From: Streptomyces sp. NRRL F-5122
GTDB taxonomy: Bacteria; Actinomycetota; Actinomycetes; Streptomycetales; Streptomycetaceae
Direction: 5' to 3'
Length of the DNA stretch: 64,000 bases
Assembly (NCBI RefSeq): GCF_001507435.1
Contig: NZ_LMWH01000015.1
Coordinates: forward strand, 124,001 to 188,000
In this document: piece by piece, positions 7,417 through 15,638 of the stretch
Layout of the letters: each line of letters begins with the position of its first letter
Numbering within the stretch: position 1 is the first letter of the stretch
Position numbers and translations under genes: made by a program
The notes under the pieces: generated by a model
What the model was told of the DNA's origin: nothing
The model's database searches: none
Seen by the model: only the letters and a program-made list of their open reading frames with translations

Positions 7417-8511
7417 ATGAGCGCCACCCGACGCTCCCGTTCGCTGCGCAAGCCCCTGGCCGGATTCACGGCGCTGATCGCGACCGCCGCTCTGACCGCC
7501 ACCGCCCCGGCCCTCGCCACTCCGGCTGCCGCCGCCTCCAAGTCGACCTGCGGCGATCCCCGGGTGACCCTCGAACCCACAGCTCAGGCGTTCCTCGACA
7601 AACTCGCCGCGGCGGACGGGCCGCCGATCCAGGAACTCACCCCCGCCGCCGCCCGTCAGTCGCTCCTGGACCTCCAGGCCGCGTACCCGGTGTCCAAGTT
7701 GCCCGCCGACATCACCACACGCACGATTCCCGGCGGCCCCACCGGCTCGGTGTCCATCCGCATCGTCCGGCCGCACGGTGTGACCGGCAAGCTGCCCGTG
7801 GTGATGTACTTCCACGGCGGCGGCTGGGTCCTCGGGGACGCCTCCACCCACGACCGGCTCGTACGCCAGATTGCCAACGGCGCCCGGGCCGCGGTGGTGT
7901 TCGTCAACTACACACGGTCGCCCGAGGCCAAGTACCCCGTCGCCAACGAGCAGGCCTACGCCGCCACCCAGTGGGTCGCCGAGCACGGCGCCGAGATCAA
8001 CGTCGACGGCTCGCGGCTGGCCGTGGCGGGCGACAGCGTCGGCGGCAACATGACGGCCGCCGTGACCCTGATGGCCAAGGAACGCGGCGGTCCCAAGATC
8101 GCCCAGCAGGTGATGTTCTACCCGGTCACCGACGCGTCGTTCACCACCGAGTCCTACAGGCGCTTCGCCACCGGCTGCTGGCTCACGGCCGCGGGCATGA
8201 AGTGGTTCTGGGACCAGTACGCCCCCGACACGTCGGTCCGCTCCCGGATCACCGCTTCCCCGCTGCGCGCCGGCGAGGCCGAGCTGCGCGGCCTGCCGAA
8301 GGCACTGGTCGTCACGGACAGCGACGTCCTGAGCGACGAGGGCCGCGCATACGCCGAGAAGCTGCGTGCCGCCGGAGTGCCCCTGACCTACCTCCACTAC
8401 CCGCGGATGATCCACGACTTCGTGATGCTCAACGGCCTCGCCGACAGTGAGGCCGCCAAGTCCGCGGTCGCGCACGCCAACGCGGCTCTGCGCCGGGCAC
8501 TGCACAGCTGA
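7417..8511 (+). CDS. Secreted alpha/beta-hydrolase esterase, hormone-sensitive lipase family
   Basis: 364-aa secreted esterase/lipase. A Sec signal peptide covers residues 1-40 (RRSRS..., hydrophobic core, then ATPAAAA). The HGGG oxyanion motif is at residues 133-136, and the nucleophile lies in GDSVGGN (S207). The acid residue is expected in VTDSDVLSDEG and the catalytic histidine in MIHDFVML. These are the marks of family IV (HSL) esterases, which hydrolyse short to medium acyl esters. ATG 7417 follows AGAAGGAGG by 6 nt, a near-ideal site, so the longer frame from 7102 is rejected. The upstream region is rich in hairpins. A strong hairpin separates it from the convergent serine hydrolase gene. 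Confidence 0.9.
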   Translation: MSATRRSRSLRKPLAGFTALIATAALTATAPALATPAAAASKSTCGDPRVTLEPTAQAFLDKLAAADGPPIQELTPAAARQSLLDLQAAYPVSKLPADITTRTIPGGPTGSVSIRIVRPHGVTGKLPVVMYFHGGGWVLGDASTHDRLVRQIANGARAAVVFVNYTRSPEAKYPVANEQAYAATQWVAEHGAEINVDGSRLAVAGDSVGGNMTAAVTLMAKERGGPKIAQQVMFYPVTDASFTTESYRRFATGCWLTAAGMKWFWDQYAPDTSVRSRITASPLRAGEAELRGLPKALVVTDSDVLSDEGRAYAEKLRAAGVPLTYLHYPRMIHDFVMLNGLADSEAAKSAVAHANAALRRALHS

Positions 8512-8543
8512 GGTGCCGGGCGGCCCCGGTCCTGTCCGGCACC
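8512..8543. terminator. Terminator hairpin between convergent genes
   Basis: GGTGCCGG (8512-8519) and CCGGCACC (8536-8543) form a perfect 8-bp stem starting directly after the esterase stop codon. The serine hydrolase gene ends at 8638 on the other strand, so the stem could serve both directions. Confidence 0.6.
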
Positions 8544-8637
8544 GGGCCGGGCCATGCGCCACCGAGTGCAGTCCCCTGACCGCCCGGGTGCGGGCTCGTG
8601 GGTGAGAGCCGGACCCGCATCCGGGCCACGACGTGTG

Positions 8638-9540
8638 TCAGCGACCGGCCGCCGAGGCGACGGCGGTCCGCGCGGTGCGCTCCACCAGCGAGATGCCGTC
8701 GTTCATCGAGGCATTGCCGGCCGAGAGGACCGCGACCAGGTAGCGGTGCCCGTTCACGGTCACCTGCCCGATGCTGTTGATGTCCCACAGGCCGGTCGCG
8801 CTGCGCTGCAGCCAGCCGTTCTTCAGCGCCCAACCGGAACCCGCCGCCGACGAGACGCCCCACGACTGGTCGCTCTCGATGTGGGCCATGAGCGACGTGA
8901 TGTACGCGCGGGACGCCTCGTTCAGCGGGCCGGTACCGGTGTTCGACGCCGAGCCGGTGCCGAACACCGCGCCCAGCAGACGTATCTGGTCACTCGCCGT
9001 CGTCTGCGTGAGCCCCCACAGGAATCCGGCACCGCCCTTGGTCGAGGTCAGTCCCAGTCGCTTGTTGGCCGCCTCCAGACCGGGGGCCAGGCCGATCTCC
9101 CGCCACAGGGCGTTGGCCGAGTTGTTGTCGCTGTGCTTGATCATCGCCTCGGCGAGAGCGCGCTCGCGGGCGTCGAGCATCCTTCCGGCGTCCTGCGCCT
9201 GGAGCAGCAGCGTCGCCAGGATGTCGACCTTGATGATGCTCGCGGTGTCGTACGGGGTGTCATCGCCGTAGACGGCCGTCCTGTGGTCCGGACCGTCCAT
9301 GCTCAGCACCGCGGCCGTGACGTGCGGCCTGCTGTTGGGCTGAACCGACGCGGGGACCTCGGAGGGGCCGTCCGGTCGTGTCGCCGGAGCCGCCGCGGTT
9401 GCCGGTGACGGGTCGAACGTGCCGGCGGAGACGAGCGCCGTCACCGACGCCAGAAGCACACCGGCGCAGGCGACGGCACGCTTGCCCCGGCGCTTCGCCG
9501 CGGTCTCCGGGTGCCGCTGGGGGAGCAGTCGGTAGCGCAT
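8638..9540 (-). CDS. Secreted class A beta-lactamase-like serine hydrolase
   Basis: 300-aa exported protein of the penicillin-recognising serine enzyme fold. The N-terminus has basic residues (RRGKR) and a hydrophobic segment (residues 22-40), consistent with a signal peptide or anchor. The catalytic SxxK is S101-I-I-K104, and the second motif is SDN at 137-139. The third motif is KNG (WALKNGW, near 237) where beta-lactamases usually have KTG or KSG. No Glu166-type omega-loop motif is obvious, so transpeptidase-like or unknown hydrolase activity is as likely as antibiotic hydrolysis. The frame is open to 9756, but the ATG at 9540 gives the signal peptide directly; the extension is rejected. 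Confidence 0.85.
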   Translation of the reverse strand: MRYRLLPQRHPETAAKRRGKRAVACAGVLLASVTALVSAGTFDPSPATAAAPATRPDGPSEVPASVQPNSRPHVTAAVLSMDGPDHRTAVYGDDTPYDTASIIKVDILATLLLQAQDAGRMLDARERALAEAMIKHSDNNSANALWREIGLAPGLEAANKRLGLTSTKGGAGFLWGLTQTTASDQIRLLGAVFGTGSASNTGTGPLNEASRAYITSLMAHIESDQSWGVSSAAGSGWALKNGWLQRSATGLWDINSIGQVTVNGHRYLVAVLSAGNASMNDGISLVERTARTAVASAAGR

Positions 9541-9615
9541 GGTGGAAGTGGCCTCTGCAGTTCGTGGGGGAGGGACACTGAACTGCGAACGTAGACAAAA
9601 CCCCCGTGCTGTGAG

Positions 9616-9629
9616 GTGACCGCCGTCAC
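9616..9629. promoter_or_regulatory. Inverted repeat GTGAC-CGCC-GTCAC between divergent genes
   Basis: A perfect 5-bp-arm palindrome lies in the 272-nt region between the divergent serine hydrolase (start 9540) and isochorismatase-like (start 9813) genes. Its position suits an operator for either. The binding factor is unknown; the GlxA-type regulator two genes on is one candidate. Confidence 0.25.
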
Positions 9630-9812
9630 TACCGCCGCCGATTCGGCGGCAATGTGGGCAGAACCACAGACCGTGGCCGTGGGCCGCGTCACAGCCGCAC
9701 CGCTCCCACCCCGCCGGACGCGCCCGCGGAGGCCACGCGTGACCGGATCGTTCCACCGCTGGCCCGGATCGGGCCTGCGCCCGGGGCGTTCCGCCCGGTC
9801 ACAATCGATGCC

Positions 9813-10358
9813 ATGAATCGCGCACTGATCGTCATCGATGTCCAGGAGTCGTTCCGTGCCCATCCGCTGTGGGGCCGGATCTCGGATCCGAAGATCGCCG
9901 AGCAGGTCGGCCGGCTGGTCGCGCTGGCCCGCGCGGCCGGTGACCTGATCGTCTGGGTGCTGCACACCGAACCGGGCTCCGCAGGGGCCTTCGACCCGGA
10001 GTCGGGCCATGTCCGCCTGCTGGAGGAGCTGGAACGGCCGCTGCCGGGCGAGCCGGTCCTCCACAAGACGTCCCACAACGCGTTCACCACCACCAACCTT
10101 CAGCAGCTCCTCACCGAGGCGGGTGTCCGGGAGCTGCGGGTGTGCGGTATCCGCACCGAGCAGTGCGTGGAGACCACCACCCGGGTCGGCAGCGACCTCG
10201 GCTACCGCATGGTGTTCGTCACCGACGCCACCGCCACCCACCCGATCGGCGACCTGGGTCCCGCCGCGATCATCGAGCGCACCGAGGCCGTGCTGCGCGA
10301 CCGATTCGCCCGCATCGCCACAGTGGCCGAGCTGGAGGCGGAGGCGGCCGGCGCGTGA
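9813..10358 (+). CDS. Isochorismatase-family cysteine hydrolase
   Basis: 181-aa cytoplasmic hydrolase of the isochorismatase/nicotinamidase superfamily. The catalytic Asp is in ALIVIDVQESF (D9). The Lys is likely in LHKTSHNAF (around residue 90). The nucleophilic Cys is in CGIRTEQCVETT (near 119), preceded by the family's Gly-Ile cis-peptide region. It hydrolyses a C-N or C-O bond in a small amide or vinyl ether; the substrate cannot be told. The ATG at 9813 gives the canonical MNRALIVIDVQ start. Its TGA overlaps the GTG of the following regulator, so the two are translationally coupled. Similar hydrolase-GlxA pairs are common in Streptomyces. Confidence 0.88.
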   Translation: MNRALIVIDVQESFRAHPLWGRISDPKIAEQVGRLVALARAAGDLIVWVLHTEPGSAGAFDPESGHVRLLEELERPLPGEPVLHKTSHNAFTTTNLQQLLTEAGVRELRVCGIRTEQCVETTTRVGSDLGYRMVFVTDATATHPIGDLGPAAIIERTEAVLRDRFARIATVAELEAEAAGA

Positions 10359-11290
10359 CCCGGGTCGTCTTCGTCCTGGTGCCCGGCGTGCACCTGCTCG
10401 ACCTGGCCGGACCCGCCCAGGTGTTCAGCACGGTCGGGCAGTTCGGGCGGCCGTACGAGCTGACGTACCTGGCGGAGGACGCGCGTGTCCCCAGTGCTCA
10501 GGGGCTGCCGCTGCTCGCGGAGACCGAGTGGCCCGAACTTCGGGCCGACGACCTTCTCGTGGTGCCGGGCTGGAGCGGGCCCGCACTGCGCGACAGCCCG
10601 CCGATCGGGGACGAGGTGCTGCGGCGGCTGCGTGCCCACCATGCGGCCGGCGGCACGGTGGCCAGCGTGTGCGCCGGTGCCGAGGCGCTCGGCCGGGCGG
10701 GACTGCTGGACGGACGCCGCTGCACCACCCATCACGACGTGCAGGACGAACTGGCGTCACGCCATCCCGGGGCGATCGTGATCCGGGACGTCCTGTTCAC
10801 CACGGACGACCGGGTGGTCACCTCGGCGGGCATCGCGAGCGGCATCGACCTCGCCCTGCACCTGGTCGCCGCGCGGCACGGTCCGGCTCTCGCCGCCCGC
10901 GTGGCCCGGGAGATGGTCGTGCACACCCGGCGCAACGGCCATGAACCCCAGTCGAGCGCCATGCTGCGGCACCGCGCCCATCTGGACGACGCCGTGCACC
11001 GCGTGCAGGACCTGATCGACGAGCGCTTCACCGTACCGCTGCCGTTGGCGGCTCTCGCGTCCTTCGCGGGTGTCAGCGCTCGCACCCTCACCCGGCGCTT
11101 CGGCAGTGCCACTCAGGGGCTCACACCGCTGCGGTACCAGCAGACCCTGAGACTGGAACGGGCCGAGCATCTCCTGGGCCACGGCGCCACCATGGAGAGC
11201 GCGGCCCGCGAAGTGGGATTCGAGGACGCCCGTATGCTGCGCAGACTGCGCGGCCGCCCGGCAGCTGGAGACGACTCCCGGCCGACCTGA
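10355..11290 (+). CDS. GlxA-family transcriptional regulator (DJ-1/PfpI plus AraC DNA-binding domain)
   Basis: 311-aa regulator. Residues 1-170 form a DJ-1/PfpI-like sensing domain (VVFVLVPGVHLLDLAGPAQVF; nucleophile-elbow region ASVCAGAEALG with the cysteine at the usual place). Residues about 205-300 hold two AraC-type helix-turn-helices (LPLAALASFAGVSARTLTRRF and ESAAREVGFEDARMLRRL). Such proteins sense small metabolites and activate neighbouring genes. The GTG start at 10355 overlaps the stop of the isochorismatase-like gene by GTGA, so it probably regulates that gene. A stem-loop follows the stop. Confidence 0.9.
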   Translation: MTRVVFVLVPGVHLLDLAGPAQVFSTVGQFGRPYELTYLAEDARVPSAQGLPLLAETEWPELRADDLLVVPGWSGPALRDSPPIGDEVLRRLRAHHAAGGTVASVCAGAEALGRAGLLDGRRCTTHHDVQDELASRHPGAIVIRDVLFTTDDRVVTSAGIASGIDLALHLVAARHGPALAARVAREMVVHTRRNGHEPQSSAMLRHRAHLDDAVHRVQDLIDERFTVPLPLAALASFAGVSARTLTRRFGSATQGLTPLRYQQTLRLERAEHLLGHGATMESAAREVGFEDARMLRRLRGRPAAGDDSRPT

Positions 11291-11295
11291 TCCGA

Positions 11296-11319
11296 ACGGC
11301 AGGCCCTGGCGCCTGCCGT
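11296..11319. terminator. Hairpin after the GlxA-type gene
   Basis: ACGGCAGG (11296-11303) pairs perfectly with CCTGCCGT (11312-11319) with an 8-nt loop, between genes that converge at 11290 and 11383. A bidirectional terminator is likely. Confidence 0.6.
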
Positions 11320-11382
11320 CCCGCTCGATGCCGTCCGTGCGGGTGGGTTCCCGTCCCGGGACCGGCGCCCGGGCACAGCGGG

Positions 11383-11835
11383 TCAGGAGTCGTCGGCGCC
11401 CGTGGCCGCGGCAGGCGGTCTGAAGCACGCGTGGACGATCTTGCCGTCGGGGCAGGATCGGGCGTACCACTCGTCGGCCAGCGCCTCCACGAGCAGCATC
11501 CCGCGCCCGCCGAGGCGCTCGGTGCTCGGAGCCCGCCGCGCCGGCAGGTCGGTGGAGGCGTCGTGGACCACCACGTGCAGACAGCGCGTGTCCCAGGTCA
11601 GCACCAGTTGCGCGGAACTGTGGGCGTGGACATGGGCATTGGTCACCAGTTCCGAGACGGTCAGCAGAACGGCGTCCACCGTCTGCGCCGCAGACTCGGT
11701 CCAGCCCAGTGCCTCGAGATGTTCGCGGGCCCAGTCACGGGCCACCTTCACCTCGCTGTTCAGGGGCAGGGAGCGTGCCCATCCCACTGCCCTCATCGAC
11801 GATGCGCTCACCGTGTCCCTCCCTGCCGGAGCCAT
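11383..11835 (-). CDS. RsbW-like ATP-binding protein (putative anti-sigma factor kinase)
   Basis: 150-aa single-domain GHKL ATPase of the type abundant in Streptomyces. The N-box is VSELVTNAHVHA (residues near 63-75). The G1 region holds D in VHDAS, and the G2 loop is RLGGRGMLLVEALADEW. Known relatives bind and inhibit sigma factors or phosphorylate STAS antagonists, while many orphan copies have no proven partner. No sigma factor or STAS gene lies next to it. The PP2C-type phosphatase at 24.7 kb could act in the same network, but that is conjecture. The ATG start gives MAPAGRD. Confidence 0.85.
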   Translation of the reverse strand: MAPAGRDTVSASSMRAVGWARSLPLNSEVKVARDWAREHLEALGWTESAAQTVDAVLLTVSELVTNAHVHAHSSAQLVLTWDTRCLHVVVHDASTDLPARRAPSTERLGGRGMLLVEALADEWYARSCPDGKIVHACFRPPAAATGADDS

Positions 11836-12007
11836 CCACCCCGCGGGTACCCGCGCAGCGCGTGTTGACGCGGCCCGGACGCCCGTCGGTGACGCTCCCC
11901 GTCCGAACGGTGTTGCGGCGGACTCATGGCCGGTTCCTCCGGCGCGGTTCGCCGGAAGCCCCGAGGCCGGTCGTTACTGTTGGTGACCGCCGTCGGGAGG
12001 AGCCGGG

Positions 12008-12721
12008 ATGGAAACCCACGCGGTACCGACTGGCAGCACGGACCGGGTGATGCGGATCGCCGTGGTCATGCTCGTGGCCGCGTCCGGGGCCGTGGAGACG
12101 ATCTCGTTCACCGCGCTGGACCACGTCTTCGCCGGTGTGATGACCAGCAATCTCGCGCTGCTCGGGATGGCGATCGGCCAGGGCCGCGCCACAGGGGTGA
12201 ACGCCGCGCTGCTGGCACTGGCGGGGTTCGGTGTGGGTGCCGCGGCGGTCGCATGGGTCACCCGCGGCCGCGAGGGCGTGGCCACGCACTGGCCGTCGCG
12301 TGTGCTGTCCTGCCTGGTCGCGGAGGCGGCTCTGCTCGGGGTCGGCGCAGGCGCCTGGGCGGCCGTCGACGGTGCCCCGGACGCGATGCTCCGCGACGTG
12401 CTGCAGTTCGGCGCCGCGCTGGCGATGGGGGCGCAGGCCGCCGCCATGGTGGCGGCCGGACGCGCGGCGGCCCCGACCACCTATCTGACCGGAACACTGG
12501 CCACGTACATCGTGCGGGGTGTGGGTCGATCGCGGCGGGCGGACGGGTGGGTGCCCGCCCGGCTCGGGGGTCTGATCGTGGGGGCGGCAGGCGCCATGGT
12601 GTTGCGACGGGTGGCCCCCGCGTGGACGGGAGCGCTGCCCGCCGTACTGGTCACGGTGGCCGTCGTCCTTGCGTGCGGGCCCCTCGTCAAGGTCCGCCGC
12701 GGCCTGGTCGCCCCGGAGTGA
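12008..12721 (+). CDS. DUF1275/YoaK-family membrane protein
   Basis: 237-aa integral membrane protein with about six hydrophobic helices. The family signature is in the first helices: SGAVETISFTALDHVFAGVMTSNLALLG, where the T-x-N-x-x-L segment is typical of DUF1275 (YoaK) proteins. A second repeat-like stretch is MGAQAAAM ... TYLTGTLATYI. Function is not established for the family; transporter-like folds have been proposed. ATG 12008 follows TCGGGAGGAGCCGGG, a good ribosome-binding site. It is convergent with the dehydrogenase of the encapsulin operon, separated by only 33 nt. Confidence 0.85.
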   Translation: METHAVPTGSTDRVMRIAVVMLVAASGAVETISFTALDHVFAGVMTSNLALLGMAIGQGRATGVNAALLALAGFGVGAAAVAWVTRGREGVATHWPSRVLSCLVAEAALLGVGAGAWAAVDGAPDAMLRDVLQFGAALAMGAQAAAMVAAGRAAAPTTYLTGTLATYIVRGVGRSRRADGWVPARLGGLIVGAAGAMVLRRVAPAWTGALPAVLVTVAVVLACGPLVKVRRGLVAPE

Positions 12722-12754
12722 GGGGTGACCCCGGGAGATGTGCGCCAGGGCGAC

Positions 12755-13705
12755 TCAGGCGCCGCCGACGGCCATGGCCCGCCGCGAGGCATCACGCAGC
12801 ACCTCGGCGCTCTGCGCCAGGGCCTGATGCTCTTCGGGAGTCATGGAGGGCTCGTGCATCTGCTGGACACCGCCCGCGCCCAGCACACTGGACAGGGACA
12901 GGGTGACCCCGTAGCGGGGACAGTGGGCGGCGACCGGCAGCACCGCCCGTTCGTCGCGCAGAACCGACTCGACGAGCCGGGCGGACACGGCCCCGATGCC
13001 GTACTGGCTGGCGCCCGTGCCCTCGATGATGGCGATGTTGGCGTACCGGATGTCGTTCTCGACCTCTCCGCGCACATGCTCGACGGATGCGTCGTCCTCA
13101 GTGAGCAGCCGGGTCACGGGGATGCCGCCGACCGTGGCGGAGGACCACAGGAGCACCTCCGAGGTGCCGTGTTCACCCACGACCAGAGCCTGCACATCAC
13201 GCGGCCGGACGTGGAGCCGGTCGGCGAGCTGGACACGGAAGCGCAGGCTGTCGATCAACGTGCCGGTCGAGAACACCCGGTCGTGACCGGCGAGTTCACG
13301 GGTGAGGTCGGCCAGTGGGTCCGGTGGGTCGGTGACCACCATGAGCACCGCCTGCGGTACGACCGCGACCACCCGCGGGACGATGTCGGCGTACACCCTC
13401 GCATTGGTCTCCAGCAGCCGCAGCCGTCCCTCGGGGTCGGACCGGTCGGTGGCACCGCCGGCCTTCTCGTTCGTCCCCGCCGTGATCACGACGACCGCGG
13501 CATGGGCCAGGTCCTCGTAGCGTCCGGAGCGTATGTCGACCGTGGGGGACAGCGGCGTCGCGTAGCGCATGTCGGCCGCCACGCCGTCGGCCCGGGCCGT
13601 GTTGCGGTCGATCAGCACGATCTCCCGGCAGGTTCCACCCCGTTCGACCAGGGACAGTGCCGTGGCCGCTCCTACCGCGCCCACCCCGACGACTCCGACT
13701 TTCAT
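12755..13705 (-). CDS. Lactate/malate dehydrogenase-family enzyme coupled to encapsulin
   Basis: 316-aa NAD-dependent 2-hydroxyacid dehydrogenase of the LDH/MDH fold. The Rossmann motif is VGVGAVGAATA with an acidic residue at the end of strand 2 (VLIDRN). AGTNEKAG and TDPPDPLADL match the mobile-loop and TNPVD regions. The catalytic His is in VVGEHGTSEV. The loop that selects lactate (Q) or malate (R) reads KAGGATDRSDPEGR, with an insertion and no clear assignment, so the substrate is open. The ATG overlaps the encapsulin stop by ATGA, making it the third gene of the DyP-encapsulin operon. It has no recognisable loading peptide at either end. Confidence 0.85.
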   Translation of the reverse strand: MKVGVVGVGAVGAATALSLVERGGTCREIVLIDRNTARADGVAADMRYATPLSPTVDIRSGRYEDLAHAAVVVITAGTNEKAGGATDRSDPEGRLRLLETNARVYADIVPRVVAVVPQAVLMVVTDPPDPLADLTRELAGHDRVFSTGTLIDSLRFRVQLADRLHVRPRDVQALVVGEHGTSEVLLWSSATVGGIPVTRLLTEDDASVEHVRGEVENDIRYANIAIIEGTGASQYGIGAVSARLVESVLRDERAVLPVAAHCPRYGVTLSLSSVLGAGGVQQMHEPSMTPEEHQALAQSAEVLRDASRRAMAVGGA

Positions 13706-14541
13706 GCCGGCACCTGCCCTCCGCCGGCGTCGGGCCCCGGTGCGGGTGCCTCGAGAGCCACCACCGCCTCGCTGGTGTACACCATGAAGGTGAGCGTCTC
13801 CTGGAAGTACAGCCGTACGCTGTCGTCGTCGTGCGACAGATAGCCGATGGACACGTCCTGGCCGATGTGGAGTTCGAAGTCGCCACCCCGCGTGGACAGC
13901 AGAAAGGCGCCGTCGATGGCGGGTGCCCAGACGATGTCGCCGTCCAGGAGCCGGGCCATGTGCCTGATGACGGGGTAGCCGTAGTCGGAGGTCTCGCTGA
14001 CCGCGGTGTACGCCTCCGCGCTGAGCGCCAGCGTGTACGGTCCGCCCACGCCCGCCAGACGCAGAGCGGTGACGGCCTGGCTGACCGCGTTCGGGTACTC
14101 GCGCACCTCGTAGGGAAGTGTCAGCGGCTGGTTCGACGAACTCTCCCGCAGACCGGTGACGCCGGCCGCGGAATAGCCCTCGAACACCGCTCGGTCCTCG
14201 GCGTAGGCGAGTTGCCTGGCGGCGTCCTTGACCGGCTGCCAGTCGGCGTCCTTGGCCCCCCGCGCGACGTCGTCGACCTGCCTGCGGTTGACGACGAAGG
14301 GGACACGCAGCTCCACCAGGGGCTGGACGAGACGGGTGCGGGCGGTGATCCCCGTGGCCGGTGGGTCGATGGTCTGCAGATGACCCGTGCCGACGCCGGA
14401 CAGGTCGAGTCCGCCGGGCTCGGGCACATCGACGATCCGGCGGGCCGCGACATGCCGCTCGAACGTACGCTGGGCCTCGTCCTCCAGGTCCGCCCAGGCG
14501 ACGGCGGAGATGGGCGCCAGTTCGCGGTGAAGATTGTTCAT
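13702..14541 (-). CDS. Family 1 encapsulin shell protein
   Basis: Shell protein of a protein nanocompartment, HK97-like fold (linocin M18 family). It starts MNNLHRELAPIS, the classic encapsulin N-terminus that lines the inside of the shell and forms the cargo-binding groove. YAEDRAVFEGY, the E-loop region VVNRRQVDDV, and SIGYLSHDDDSVRLYFQETLTFMV near the end are all characteristic. The length is 279 aa, versus about 265 usual, owing to a Pro/Gly-rich tail. A GTG three codons earlier (14550) overlaps the DyP stop as GTGA. I prefer ATG 14541, which has AGGTGA at proper distance and gives the conserved start. Subunits self-assemble around the DyP cargo. Confidence 0.93.
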   Translation of the reverse strand: MNNLHRELAPISAVAWADLEDEAQRTFERHVAARRIVDVPEPGGLDLSGVGTGHLQTIDPPATGITARTRLVQPLVELRVPFVVNRRQVDDVARGAKDADWQPVKDAARQLAYAEDRAVFEGYSAAGVTGLRESSSNQPLTLPYEVREYPNAVSQAVTALRLAGVGGPYTLALSAEAYTAVSETSDYGYPVIRHMARLLDGDIVWAPAIDGAFLLSTRGGDFELHIGQDVSIGYLSHDDDSVRLYFQETLTFMVYTSEAVVALEAPAPGPDAGGGQVPA

Positions 14542-14546
14542 CGGCG

Positions 14547-15638
14547 TCACCTGCCCTTCAGGTCGCCGATCCCCAGGGAGCCGTCCGGTGCTCGTGTCTG
14601 CCCGAGGAGCACGGTGTCGGTGTGGACGCAGGGGGAGTCGGCGCCGGTGTCGGATTCGGTCTCGCTCTCGGACCCGGACTCGTCCGCGTCGGGCGGGTCG
14701 GGAAGGTCGTCGAGGAAGTCACTGGTGGGCACGTGGAAGAGGGAGCCGGTGACCGCGGTGGAGAAGTCCAGGATGCGGTCGTGCGTCGCCGGCGGTGCGC
14801 CCAGGAACATGCGCTCCAGCATCGTCTCGGTGACGTCGGGGGTACGGGCGTAGCCGATGAAGTACGTGCCGAACTCGGCCTCGCCGACGGTGCCGAACGG
14901 CATGTTGTCGCGCAGGATCTTGCGTTCGGTGCCGTCGGGATCGACGACCGTGGTGAGCGCGACATGGGAGTCGGCCGGCTTGGTCTCGTCGTCCAGTTCG
15001 ACGTCGGACAGCTTCCGGCGCCCGATCACCATCTCCTGCGCCTCCACGGGAAGGGCGTTCCACGCCTGGAGATCGTGAAGGTACTTCTGCACGATGACGT
15101 AGCTGCCGCCGGTGAAGGGCGGATCCTCGTCGCCGATCAGCACGGCCGCGCTCGCCACCGGCCCCACCGGGTTCTCCGTGCCGTCGACGAAACCGAGCAG
15201 GTCCCGCACGTCGAAGTACTTGAACCCATGAACCTCGTCCAGGACCGTCACGGCACCGCGCAGTCGCTCCATGATCTCGGCGGCCAGCGCGAAGCACAGG
15301 TCCAGCCGGGCGGCCCGGATGTGGAACAAGAGGTCACCGGGTGTCGACACGGCGCGGTGCACCGGTCCGGCCAACTCGCGAAAGGGGTGCAACTCCGCGG
15401 GCCGCGGCCCGGCGAAAAGGCGGTCCCAGGCTTCGGAGCCGATGCCCGTGACACAGCTCAGCATTCCGCTGGAGGAGGCGCGGAAGCCTACGGCCCGCTG
15501 CAGTCCGTTGAGATCGGAAAGCAGCGCGCGGGTGGGCTCCTCGCCATCTCGATCGATGGTCATCACCAGGAAGATCGCGGCAGTCGTCAACGGCGACAGC
15601 ACCGACTGGGGCACAGGCGCGGGGGAGCTTTCGGCCAC
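14547..15638 (-). CDS. DyP-type heme peroxidase, encapsulin cargo
   Basis: 363-aa dye-decolorising peroxidase. The family GxxDG motif is GFVDGTENP with catalytic Asp D152. The proximal heme ligand is H225 (DSHVAL), and the distal Arg is R243 (ILRDNMPFG). After the fold ends, an acidic linker (DPPDADESGSESETESD) leads to a C-terminal tail SLGIGDLKGR, the known encapsulin cargo-loading signature. The GTG at 15638 has GGAAGGGG about 8 nt upstream. The longer frame adds 27 low-complexity residues and is rejected. It is first gene of the operon with encapsulin and an LDH-like enzyme. It likely uses peroxide inside the capsid, in oxidative stress defence. Confidence 0.93.
   Translation of the reverse strand: MAESSPAPVPQSVLSPLTTAAIFLVMTIDRDGEEPTRALLSDLNGLQRAVGFRASSSGMLSCVTGIGSEAWDRLFAGPRPAELHPFRELAGPVHRAVSTPGDLLFHIRAARLDLCFALAAEIMERLRGAVTVLDEVHGFKYFDVRDLLGFVDGTENPVGPVASAAVLIGDEDPPFTGGSYVIVQKYLHDLQAWNALPVEAQEMVIGRRKLSDVELDDETKPADSHVALTTVVDPDGTERKILRDNMPFGTVGEAEFGTYFIGYARTPDVTETMLERMFLGAPPATHDRILDFSTAVTGSLFHVPTSDFLDDLPDPPDADESGSESETESDTGADSPCVHTDTVLLGQTRAPDGSLGIGDLKGR
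14550..14579 (-). other. Encapsulin cargo-loading peptide at the DyP C-terminus
   Basis: Encodes the last ten residues SLGIGDLKGR of the peroxidase. The pattern of a hydrophobic residue, Gly-Ile-Gly-[SD]-Leu-Lys-Gly is the established loading peptide of encapsulated DyP enzymes in actinobacteria. A flexible acidic linker of about 30 residues precedes it. Confidence 0.88.

Noticed and set aside
13702..14550. GTG at 14550 as encapsulin start
   Set aside because: It adds MTP before the canonical MNNLHREL and leaves the ribosome-binding site poorly spaced; the ATG at 14541 is preferred, though coupling by GTGA remains possible.
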